A stretch of DNA of 35,615 bases from a virus. The first letter of the stretch is position 1; the number at the start of each line of letters is the position of its first letter. The DNA lies in IMG/VR virus record IMGVR_UViG_3300043433_000032, positions 1 to 35,615 of that record. The stretch is one strand, 5' to 3'. A program made the translations under genes and the position numbers. This document shows, piece after piece, positions 29,859 to 35,615 of the stretch. A model generated the notes under the pieces. It saw only the letters and a program-made list of their open reading frames with translations, searched no databases and had not been told where the DNA came from.

Positions 29859-30018
29859 TTTGTAATTGGTTTAAAAGTTCTTGTAATTGGCGTTTTTTCA
29901 TTAATTGCTCAACGAATTCTGAAACTAATATTGTTTTCTTTGCAACAATATCGAGCTGTAATAATTGCGCCTTTATTTCTATTATTACGGCTGCTTTATC
30001 TTCTGGATTAATTTGCAT
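29848..30018 (-). CDS. small coiled-coil early protein (56 residues)
   Basis: ATG 30016-30018 to TGA 29848-29850. Heptad-like leucines (IIEIKAQLLQLDIVAKKTILVSEFVEQLMKKRQLQELL). Overlaps the start of the next gene (29858) and the stop of the one before (30008), which supports it as translated. Confidence 0.5.
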   Translation of the reverse strand: MQINPEDKAAVIIEIKAQLLQLDIVAKKTILVSEFVEQLMKKRQLQELLNQLQNES

Positions 30019-30379
30019 AGTAAGGAGGTAAATTCATTATCAATATTTTTGAAAAGTCTCCATTTGATTTTATGCTCTCAATTAATGCTGAAGGAAACAC
30101 CTGGAATATTTGTATAGTGCAACTTTTGTAATGATTCTGTAATGAATCTGTTTTGTTTGGAACAACATCTGCTATTTTTAAGAACTCTAATTCGCATCTG
30201 TGGTATTCATTTAAAAACCATTTATTTACTTGTGAATTAGCTAAAAGCCTTTGAATGATGCTTGGGTATTTGCCATATTGCTGGCACCAGTTGTACATTG
30301 TTTGAAACAAACGGTCTTCATATTCTTGAGTAGACCATTGTAATAAGTCTATAACTTGATTTTTTGTCGTTGGGTTCAT
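30008..30379 (-). CDS. early protein of unknown function
   Basis: 123 residues. Aromatic, helical (STQEYEDRLFQTMYNWCQQYGKYPSIIQRLLANSQVNKWFLNEYHRCELEFLKIA). Starts 3 bases after the stop of the RecA-fold ATPase gene. No recognised domain. Confidence 0.55.
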   Translation of the reverse strand: MNPTTKNQVIDLLQWSTQEYEDRLFQTMYNWCQQYGKYPSIIQRLLANSQVNKWFLNEYHRCELEFLKIADVVPNKTDSLQNHYKSCTIQIFQVFPSALIESIKSNGDFSKILIMNLPPYYAN

Positions 30380-30382
30380 AGT

Positions 30383-31015
30383 TTATTGTTTTAAATTGAA
30401 ATCGTATTGTGCGGCTCCTTCAGCCCAAATGATGTATGGTTCTTTATCTCCTCCAAGTCGACTTAAACACATCGCCTTGTAACCTTCAACTCTAATTTTT
30501 ACATCGGCGTCGTACTTTACGAAATCTGCTAATGCTCCTTTAGGGTTTTTACCGTCTGCGTGACTAATGAAAATGAATAGTTTATTTGGAAACTCTTCTT
30601 TTAAACTTTGGTATTCTTTTTTAGTCATTCCAGAATATTGTATCGAGTCTATGAATATTATATCTGGGCTTTTCCTTTTTCTAAGTCTTACTTTTAAATC
30701 GGGTATCGGTTCTCTATTACCGATTATAAATTTCCGTGCGACTTCTTTCATATTGTTTTTTATTACAGCGGTTTGAAGTGATTTTCTTGCGCCTTCCTCC
30801 AGAGAGTTGTAAAAAACTTTTCCCGAACCTGTGAGCTCCTTTGCAAGTTGGAGGGAAAAAGCCGTTTTACCGTTAAAACTTTCACCCCATATTATCCAAA
30901 CTCCAGAACGTTCTGGAAATCCGAGTAGCTTACCAAAAAAAGGGGACAATTGTAATTCAATGAACTTCATTTTCTCAATCTCATCAACTGAGATGGCTCT
31001 TTTAATCTTGCTCAT
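30383..31015 (-). CDS. RecA-fold ATPase of the early operon
   Basis: 210 residues with Walker A GESFNGKT (44-51) and Walker B DIIFIDS (118-124). The core FIGVWIIWGESFNGKTAFSLQLAKEL-like start, then FNSLEEG, then ISHADGKNPKGALADFVKYDADVKIRVEGYKA is the pattern of RecA/DnaB-like phage ATPases. Position directly after the MuB-like gene suggests a role in replicative transposition or DNA repair. It differs from MuB (which is a separate gene here). Confidence 0.75.
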   Translation of the reverse strand: MSKIKRAISVDEIEKMKFIELQLSPFFGKLLGFPERSGVWIIWGESFNGKTAFSLQLAKELTGSGKVFYNSLEEGARKSLQTAVIKNNMKEVARKFIIGNREPIPDLKVRLRKRKSPDIIFIDSIQYSGMTKKEYQSLKEEFPNKLFIFISHADGKNPKGALADFVKYDADVKIRVEGYKAMCLSRLGGDKEPYIIWAEGAAQYDFNLKQ

Positions 31016-31862
31016 TCACTTTCTTGTTTTTATGAGCGTGAATTGAACGCTTAACTCTTCTTAAATCTCCATCACATTCATTAAAAATGTTTTTGAATGC
31101 TTTAGTATCTGCAACTCCGTTTGCCATACATATTTGAGCCACATCTGTTGCGTTAACTCCTTTTAGCTCTATAAACTTTCTACCGATACGAGAATGAATT
31201 TCTTTGTAGCCTTTTCTGTTTAGTTTAATGCCTCGGTTTATTCTTTTGGACAAATGGTCAGTCGCACATAAAATAATACCGCAGTGGTCTTCTAATCTAT
31301 TGTAAAGCGTAATGAAGAAATATAAAACCGTATCAGGTAATTTGTCTGCTTCATCTAAAATGATAAGCGGATTTTGTTGTGATTTCAAACGCTTAACGAT
31401 TTCATTCATCATTTCAGCAACAGTTAAACCACTATAATCAACGCCCATTGCAGTAAGCAACTGAATTAAAAATTCTTTTCTATTCCAGTATTCCGCACAA
31501 CTCAATAAATATGCGTTTTGGTGGTTTTTAGCGAACAGTTCAAAAGTTTTAGACTTACCAGAACCTGCGTCGCCAGTCATTCCAAAAACGTTTGAATTTT
31601 CCTGTGCATCATTTAGAAACTTATTGATCAGTTTATAGTCTGTAGTTTCAACATATACCCACTCGTTTTTTGTTAGCCCAATTTGGCTCGCTACATTTCG
31701 CCACATATCATCTGAGATATTTTCCCAATTGTCATTCATTATTTGAGACAATAATGCAGATGATGCGCCTTGTAATGAATTGGCCGCTTTGTTTTGTGAA
31801 CCTTTTTGCGCTATATAATTTTTAAGCGTTTCTTTAACTTGTTGTTTGAAATCTGTTGTCAT
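31002..31862 (-). CDS. MuB-like AAA+ ATPase (target DNA activator)
   Basis: 286 residues. N-terminal HTH-like region (KNYIAQKGSQNKAANSLQGASSALLSQIM, 15-42) then AAA domain with Walker A GDAGSGKS (97-104), Walker B LIILDEAD (166-173) and the C-terminal helical part (LRRVKRSIHAHKNKK). This domain order is that of MuB, which delivers target DNA and stimulates the transposase. It lies directly after the transposase gene. Confidence 0.85.
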   Translation of the reverse strand: MTTDFKQQVKETLKNYIAQKGSQNKAANSLQGASSALLSQIMNDNWENISDDMWRNVASQIGLTKNEWVYVETTDYKLINKFLNDAQENSNVFGMTGDAGSGKSKTFELFAKNHQNAYLLSCAEYWNRKEFLIQLLTAMGVDYSGLTVAEMMNEIVKRLKSQQNPLIILDEADKLPDTVLYFFITLYNRLEDHCGIILCATDHLSKRINRGIKLNRKGYKEIHSRIGRKFIELKGVNATDVAQICMANGVADTKAFKNIFNECDGDLRRVKRSIHAHKNKKVNEQD

Positions 31863-31884
31863 CGTTTGTTTGTTTTTAGGTTAA

Positions 31885-33873
31885 TTACATTAATTTGTAT
31901 ATGTCAATATCATCGTTATCATCTGCGAGAACTGTCTCTGAAACTTTCTTTTGATAAGAGCCGATGTCTAACTTTTCTTTTTTGGCTCTTGAACTTTCAA
32001 TTCCTTTTAGTGCTGGCTCATTCAATCCGTAATCAATTGCTCTTCTGCCTTCTTGCTCTAAAATTGTTTCAACTTGATCTCTGTTGCTTACTCTGATTTC
32101 TTTAAGTTTGTCGTTTACCGTTTTGAAGTAACCCGCTTCGAAATCTTCCTGTTCTTGTTTACCTCTGTGGACAATTACTTTGGTTTCAGCTTCTTTAATC
32201 AATCTCAATCCAAGAGGAGTTTTTTCGTAAAGCATAATCAAACTCATATCGTCTGGGTCAAACTTGATTGTGAACTTTTTGTCAACGTTTTGATTTAACC
32301 AAACTAAATCGGGAGTTCTGTCGTGGTTGTAAACCATATAATCGTATTGCGTATTCTTTTCTTTAATTGTAATTCCACCAGAAGTACAGGTAACTTGTTT
32401 TTCACGTTCAATCCAGAAGAAATCAACCATTTGAAGCGGTGATACTTGTGGAGCTTCTTCGTTGATTGAATTGTAATACATATCAATTCGAGAAATTCCA
32501 GTTTTTGGGTGTATTCCAGAGTTCCATTTTTCACGGCATTTAGCGTAAATGTCTTTTACCTCTTGCAATGTTGGAAGGTTAGCGGTGTTTGCTAAAATCA
32601 TTTCCATATTTGCGTGTGAGCTTACTTTTACAGCCGTAATATTCTGACCTGTGAAAAACCAATGCTGTGCTAGTATTTGAGACTGAAAACGTCCGAATGC
32701 ACTCTCAATAGTTTTTGATTTACCATTATAGGGCTGTGTTTTAATGGCTAAATGTGAAATTTTGTTTAAGAAGTTACCACTTTCTAACCTTTTGTGGCCA
32801 CCTTGGTTGTCAAATGATATTTGATAAGGTCTAGCGCCTGCAGTTTTCATTGCCATTTTGTATGCGTAGTACTGAGCTTCGTAGTTTTCAGTTTCTGAGA
32901 TATGATAACCTAAGAAAACCTCCGAGTATGCGTCCATTACTTCGTACACATTTATTGTTTTCATTTTTCCGTTCTCTTGGTAGTACATGTTTAGTTTTGT
33001 ACCATCTGAATACCATAAACTGTCTCGCATTGATGGTAAAGCCGTTTTGTGGTGATATGTGAACTTTTCTTTTGCTTTTAGTTCGCCGTATCTGTAACCG
33101 TACCATAAATATTCTAACGGAGTTAGATAGTTTATAATTGATTGTTCTGTTTTAAGTTCTTTCCAACCTCTTAACTGAGCCTCTTCGTTATATTCTAATA
33201 ATAATTGTGAGAAACTTGGACAACGTTTTACTCTGTCGCACCATCTTGCAAAAATCCAACGCCCAGATTCCTCTGTAATTTTTTCAGCATTTTTAGAACA
33301 GAAATTTTTGTGTATTAAACAGGTGTAACCATCGTTTAAATACTGTTTAAGTTTGTCCTGAAGTCGACGTGAGTTACTTGGTAAAGTATGCGGATAAGTG
33401 TGTCGTGGTAATTCTGAAACAACTTCAGTAATTTTTTGCCAAACATTTAATTTTGAACCCGCCAACGCTTTACGTTGCATTGCTTTGTTTTGGTAAATGT
33501 TATTAATAGCGTTTAACACGTTTGCGTTTGCCAAATATTCCTTTTTGTTTTTCTCTGGAAGAGCGTCGCCGCTATCTAAAGTATAATTCTCGAAAAACTC
33601 ATAAGCCTTTTGGTCTTGCTCGATATAGTCAGTAAAAGAAATCGTAGAAACCTTTGTGTAAGGATCTCCTGCTATTTCAATTACTTTATTTTTTATATCT
33701 GTTCGCATAGTGTTAAATTCTATTAGTGCTTTTCTACCGTTACCTCCAGTTTGGAGTTTTTTTGCCTGTTCTTTTCTTAATAATGCTTTTAAGTTTGGCC
33801 GTGATATAATTCTTTCCTGAATCAGCCAATCATATTGCACGCATAAGATGTTATTTTGATAATATTCAAACAT
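31885..33873 (-). CDS. MuA-like DDE transposase
   Basis: 662 residues, matching MuA (663). Catalytic residues of the RNase H fold: D290 (LWYSDGTKLN), D355 (ISFDNQGGH) and E390 (KTIESAFGRF), with D355-E390 spacing of 34 residues. N-terminal helical DNA-binding regions precede it, and a beta-barrel-like part follows (about 470-560). It binds the end motifs described here and catalyses replicative transposition and integration. Confidence 0.92.
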   Translation of the reverse strand: MFEYYQNNILCVQYDWLIQERIISRPNLKALLRKEQAKKLQTGGNGRKALIEFNTMRTDIKNKVIEIAGDPYTKVSTISFTDYIEQDQKAYEFFENYTLDSGDALPEKNKKEYLANANVLNAINNIYQNKAMQRKALAGSKLNVWQKITEVVSELPRHTYPHTLPSNSRRLQDKLKQYLNDGYTCLIHKNFCSKNAEKITEESGRWIFARWCDRVKRCPSFSQLLLEYNEEAQLRGWKELKTEQSIINYLTPLEYLWYGYRYGELKAKEKFTYHHKTALPSMRDSLWYSDGTKLNMYYQENGKMKTINVYEVMDAYSEVFLGYHISETENYEAQYYAYKMAMKTAGARPYQISFDNQGGHKRLESGNFLNKISHLAIKTQPYNGKSKTIESAFGRFQSQILAQHWFFTGQNITAVKVSSHANMEMILANTANLPTLQEVKDIYAKCREKWNSGIHPKTGISRIDMYYNSINEEAPQVSPLQMVDFFWIEREKQVTCTSGGITIKEKNTQYDYMVYNHDRTPDLVWLNQNVDKKFTIKFDPDDMSLIMLYEKTPLGLRLIKEAETKVIVHRGKQEQEDFEAGYFKTVNDKLKEIRVSNRDQVETILEQEGRRAIDYGLNEPALKGIESSRAKKEKLDIGSYQKKVSETVLADDNDDIDIYKLM

Positions 33874-33891
33874 AATTTTATATTATTTTGT

Positions 33892-33948
33892 TCCGACCAA
33901 GGAATCGAACCTTGCAGTACTTACCACATTTACTGAACCGTTATCGGA
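33892..33948 (-). ncRNA. second tRNA-like element without D arm (57 nt)
   Basis: On the - strand: acceptor-like stem of 6 bp (TCCGAT/GTCGGA, one G-U), T-arm CAAGG/CCTTG with loop TTCGATT and a 5-bp stem CAGTA/TACTG with 11-base loop. Same length, order and T-loop type as the element at 28539-28595. It lies 18 bases upstream of the transposase start. Confidence 0.5.
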
Positions 33949-33990
33949 TTAATTACTATATTTATACTCTCACCTATAAATAATAGTAAT

Positions 33991-34164
33991 ATGGCATTAG
34001 AAAATTTAAAAGCTTTAAACCAGCGCATTGATGGTTTAGAAAAAAGTATTGAAAACCTTGAATTACAAAATGAGGTTTTACTTACCTTGTTAACAAAGTA
34101 TGATGAAAACCTAGTTAAGGAGTTTTACCATCTTTTTCACAGGGCTCACTCATCTGAGCAATAA
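33991..34164 (+). CDS. possible 57-residue coiled-coil protein, antisense to the early operon
   Basis: ATG 33991 to TAA 34162-34164. The sequence has heptad leucines (LENLKALNQRIDGLEKSIENL ... NEVLLTLLTKYDENL). It is inside the leftward early operon but on the other strand, and no promoter consensus is visible upstream, so it could be a chance ORF. The - strand small gene at 34115-34252 overlaps its 3' end. Confidence 0.35.
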   Translation: MALENLKALNQRIDGLEKSIENLELQNEVLLTLLTKYDENLVKEFYHLFHRAHSSEQ

Positions 34165-34252
34165 GGCGCTCACAATTTTCTTTATTGGTTTTTCTCATTT
34201 CAACAAGTTGCTTTTTAACGTTATTGAAATACTCTTCGTGATTTACTTTCAT
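34115..34252 (-). CDS. small early protein (45 residues)
   Basis: ATG 34250-34252 to TAA 34115-34117, 11 bases after the Ner-like gene. Helical and charged (HEEYFNNVKKQLVEMRKTNKENCERLIAQMSEP). In line with the early operon and thus plausible. No function assigned. Confidence 0.45.
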   Translation of the reverse strand: MKVNHEEYFNNVKKQLVEMRKTNKENCERLIAQMSEPCEKDGKTP

Positions 34253-34263
34253 AATAATTAAGA

Positions 34264-34512
34264 TTAGTTGTTATTTATTTTTTTGATTTCTTTTAGTTCA
34301 TTTTTCAAATGTTTAATGTCACTCTCAAGACTAGTAATCTCATTTTCTTTTATTTCAGCCTCTAATAATTCCAGAGCACGCTTTCTAATTTTTTGTGCCA
34401 CATCTGAATTGTTGAAGTACTTTAATGATGCATAAATAGTCTGGCGACTCACGTGGCTAAACTCTTTATTAATTATTTCATGGTGTTTTCTGGCTAAATT
34501 GATTGATTTCAT
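34264..34512 (-). CDS. Ner-like HTH early regulator
   Basis: 82 residues from ATG 34510-34512. The first part (ARKHHEIINKEFSHVSRQTIYASLKYFNNSDVAQKIRKRALELL) is a helix-turn-helix of the type common in Bacteroidota (VSRQTIYASL recognition helix), followed by a coiled coil. A longer frame from 34599 would cover the promoter. It is the first gene of the leftward early transcript, opposite the repressor, the place of ner in Mu. Confidence 0.7.
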   Translation of the reverse strand: MKSINLARKHHEIINKEFSHVSRQTIYASLKYFNNSDVAQKIRKRALELLEAEIKENEITSLESDIKHLKNELKEIKKINNN

Positions 34513-34534
34513 TGTTTGTCTTGTTTTTATGTTT

Positions 34535-34557
34535 ACTTTTGTAAAGTATTTAACTTT
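34535..34557. promoter_or_regulatory. ACTTT/AAAGT repeat cluster in the early leader
   Basis: ACTTT (34535-34539), AAAGT (34543-34547) and ACTTT (34553-34557) form two overlapping short palindromes in the early leader. The same core occurs inside the 13-bp operator arms (AAAGTTTTC, GAAAACTTT). A further regulator-binding site is likely. Confidence 0.4.
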
Positions 34558-34567
34558 ATTGTTGATG

Positions 34568-34600
34568 CAAATATAAATAGAAAGTTTTCTAAATACCAAA
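34568..34600 (-). promoter_or_regulatory. early leftward promoter (Pe-like)
   Basis: On the - strand TTTG (34600-34597), spacer 21, TATATTTG (34575-34568), an exact TAnnTTTG. Start near 34561-34563, giving a leader of about 50 bases to the Ner-like gene. The operator arm 34580-34592 lies inside the spacer. Confidence 0.65.
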
Positions 34601-34619
34601 TAAAAATTAGAAAACTTTC
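34580..34619. promoter_or_regulatory. operator: 13-bp perfect inverted repeat
   Basis: GAAAGTTTTCTAA (34580-34592) and TTAGAAAACTTTC (34607-34619) with a 14-base spacer. It overlaps the leftward promoter and lies just upstream of the repressor's likely start. The natural binding site of the repressor dimer or dimer pair. Confidence 0.75.
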
Positions 34620-34623
34620 AAAT

Positions 34624-34631
34624 TATTTTTG
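34624..34631 (+). promoter_or_regulatory. -7 element for a possibly leaderless repressor mRNA
   Basis: TATTTTTG matches TAnnTTTG exactly and ends 5 bases before the repressor ATG (34637). No matching TTTG lies at the proper distance upstream, where the operator arm is instead. The start would fall at or next to the ATG. Confidence 0.45.
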
Positions 34632-34636
34632 ATTTT

Positions 34637-35029
34637 ATGAGTAGTATAGTAAAAAGACTAAGTCAATACATTGAACATAAAGGAATTAGCGTTAGTGTTG
34701 CCGAAAAAGAAATCGGCATATCTAACGGTAGTTTAAGTAAACCTTTTAAGTCTAATACCACGATAAAGACAGATGCATTAGAAAAGTTTCTAAAAACCTA
34801 TATTGATATAAATCCTAATTGGCTTTTAAATGGATCTGGAAGTATGTTGAAAAACACTGCAGAATTTGATAAATTAAATTTTAAAGAATTATCTGAAGCA
34901 CGCGCAGAAATAATTGAAGGATTAAAATATAAAATTTCTTCTTTAGAAAAAGAGATCTTAGAGTTAAAACAGCAGGACCAGGATAAAAGTAAGTCGGCAC
35001 CTCCTCTGGCAACTTCTACTGGAAAATAG
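34637..35029 (+). CDS. prophage repressor (HTH_3-like with coiled-coil C-terminus)
   Basis: 130 residues. N-terminal HTH (VKRLSQYIEHKGISVSVAEKEIGISNGSLSKPFKS, about 5-39), then DINPNWLLNGSGSM as in many Bacteroidota phage repressors, and a C-terminal coiled coil (LSEARAEIIEGLKYKISSLEKEILELKQQ). No autoprotease domain. Divergent from the Ner-like gene and thus the c-repressor equivalent. Confidence 0.8.
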   Translation: MSSIVKRLSQYIEHKGISVSVAEKEIGISNGSLSKPFKSNTTIKTDALEKFLKTYIDINPNWLLNGSGSMLKNTAEFDKLNFKELSEARAEIIEGLKYKISSLEKEILELKQQDQDKSKSAPPLATSTGK

Positions 35030-35087
35030 AAAAAACTAAAAATAAAATCACCCCAGATACGCTAAAACCCAATAAAATAAAGGACTG

Positions 35088-35112
35088 AAAAGGTTTTTTA
35101 TTCCTTTTTTTA
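35088..35112 (+). terminator. weak terminator downstream of the repressor
   Basis: AAAAGG/CCTTTT stem with 9-base T-rich loop and following T-run. Weak (6 bp) but in the right place, 60 bases after the stop codon. Confidence 0.4.
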
Positions 35113-35131
35113 TGGTATTAAGTATCTGTTT

Positions 35132-35188
35132 ATATTAAATTATAGTACTTAAAGCATTGTTTTAAAATGAATAACTATAATTTAATAT
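35132..35188. repeat. 15-bp perfect inverted repeat between repressor and phage end
   Basis: ATATTAAATTATAGT (35132-35146) and ACTATAATTTAATAT (35174-35188) with a 27-base spacer, followed by TACTTTTTTT. As RNA it would be an AT-only hairpin with a T-tract. As DNA it would be a protein-binding palindrome. The stretch 35030-35615 holds no gene that I can support. Confidence 0.6.
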
Positions 35189-35207
35189 TACTTTTTTTAA
35201 TGTGTTT

Positions 35208-35243
35208 TGTATCCCCAACTGTATCCCCAACTGTATCCCCAAA
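35208..35243. repeat. three tandem copies of TGTATCCCCAAC
   Basis: 12-bp units at 35208-35219, 35220-35231 and 35232-35243 (last base differs). They are GC-rich compared with the surrounding AT-rich DNA, and lie between the regulatory region and the phage end. Confidence 0.85.
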
Positions 35244-35337
35244 TATAAAACACCATAAATAGAATTGTTTTTCTTTAATCACCAGATAGAAGTATTTAAT
35301 AGTATTTAAACGCCGTTTTAATAGTGTTTAAATAATA

Positions 35338-35378
35338 AAAAAACGCCCTATTTACCAATAAAATAGAACGTTTTAGTA
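35338..35378. terminator. imperfect hairpin, possible bidirectional terminator
   Basis: AAAACG-cc-CTATTT with AAATAG-aa-CGTTTT arms and a short loop, flanked by A and T runs on the two sides. May shield the phage from outside transcription. Confidence 0.4.
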
Positions 35379-35468
35379 TATTTGTTGCAGAAAGTAGTAC
35401 TTCGGTGTTTAAAAGCGTTTACAATGTTTATTTAAACAGTAGTAAAATGGTAGTAAATTGTAGATTAT

Positions 35469-35575
35469 TGTACAATTTATTTTTATTTATTTTTAGACCT
35501 TTTTAGGTGTAAAGTATTGATTTTATTGACTTTTTAGACCTTTTTTATATTAGATGTTATTGTACTATTTATTTT
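35469..35575. repeat. phage end motif copies (right end in this window)
   Basis: TGTACAATTTATTTTT (35469-35484) and TGTACTATTTATTTT (35561-35575) are inverse copies of the left-end motif. Between them TTTTTAGACCTTTTT occurs twice (35490-35504 and 35531-35545). These are likely transposase-binding sites of the end. Confidence 0.6.
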
Positions 35576-35589
35576 ATAGCCCTTAATAT

Positions 35590-35615
35590 CGCACAAAGGT
35601 GTCGCATGGAGGAAG
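35590..35615 (+). pseudogene. host DNA, probable continuation of the interrupted gene
   Basis: From 35590 the sequence CGCACAAAGGTGTCGCATGG is in frame with the ATG at 77 if joined after base 110. The exact phage boundary is not certain: TAT (108-110 and 35587-35589) or ATCGC (112-116 and 35588-35592) could be the duplicated target. Confidence 0.35.

Noticed and set aside
34513-34599. N-terminal extension of the Ner-like protein to 34599
   Set aside because: It would run across the promoter and operator; the ATG at 34512 gives a compact HTH protein and a normal leader.
35195-35320. integrase C-terminus encoded by the GDTVGDT reading of the tandem repeat
   Set aside because: The frame has no start codon, is short, and no other recombinase motif is visible.
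1-35615. CRISPR array, diversity-generating retroelement or toxin-antitoxin pair
   Set aside because: No regularly spaced repeat array, no reverse transcriptase and no recognisable toxin-antitoxin gene pair were seen on either strand.

Overview
The window holds an almost complete Mu-like (transposable) prophage of about 35.5 kb, with short host flanks on both sides (about 110 bases left, about 26 bases right). The host is most likely a member of the Bacteroidota, probably a flavobacterium. The DNA is AT-rich, Shine-Dalgarno sites are nearly absent, and the clearest promoters match the Bacteroidota consensus TTTG-N19-21-TAnnTTTG. The phage proteins are of the type seen in Bacteroidota Mu-like phages (DUF2586-type sheath, DUF935 portal, DUF1320, DUF3164, DUF6046-like protein). 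A related end motif (AAAAATGAATTGTACA on the left, its inverse AAAAATAAATTGTACA on the right) marks the two phage ends.

Layout, right to left. A repressor (34637-35029, +) faces a Ner-like regulator (34264-34512, -) across a 13-bp inverted-repeat operator. The early operon runs leftward: DDE transposase (MuA-like), AAA ATPase (MuB-like), a RecA-fold ATPase, DUF3164 protein, GemA-like protein and many small genes, ending with a small accessory zone (membrane, zinc-ribbon and lipoprotein genes, and a putative Acb2/Tad1-like anti-defence gene inside a 589-bp inverted-repeat-bounded segment). The packaging and portal block reads rightward (18509-24138): small and large terminase, DUF1320, portal, Mu F-like protein, virion morphogenesis protein, gp37-like protein. 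The main head, lysis and tail block reads leftward from 18316 to 2312: protease with nested scaffold, capsid, TM/coiled-coil protein, amidase, candidate unimolecular spanin, sheath, tube, G/GT chaperones, tape measure, baseplate, fibres. At the far left, in the position that mom has in phage Mu, lies a cassette: 42-residue protein, ABC ATPase, GNAT (Mom-like in position and fold) and a formyltransferase. This is a candidate DNA-modification system.

Three programmed -1 frameshift candidates stand out: the classical G/GT tail chaperone site (A AAA AAG), an unusual portal-to-gpF site (T TTT TTC, 6-nt spacer, 8-bp hairpin), and an A10 run that would fuse the ABC ATPase to the GNAT. Other unusual items are a compact + strand RNA gene candidate with its own promoter, pseudoknot-capable fold and terminator (about 2172-2293), and two 57-nt tRNA-like hairpin elements lacking a D arm, each placed just upstream of an early gene start.

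Family names come from recognition of motifs and gene order, without any database search. Assignments of tail fibre, small early and accessory genes are tentative.
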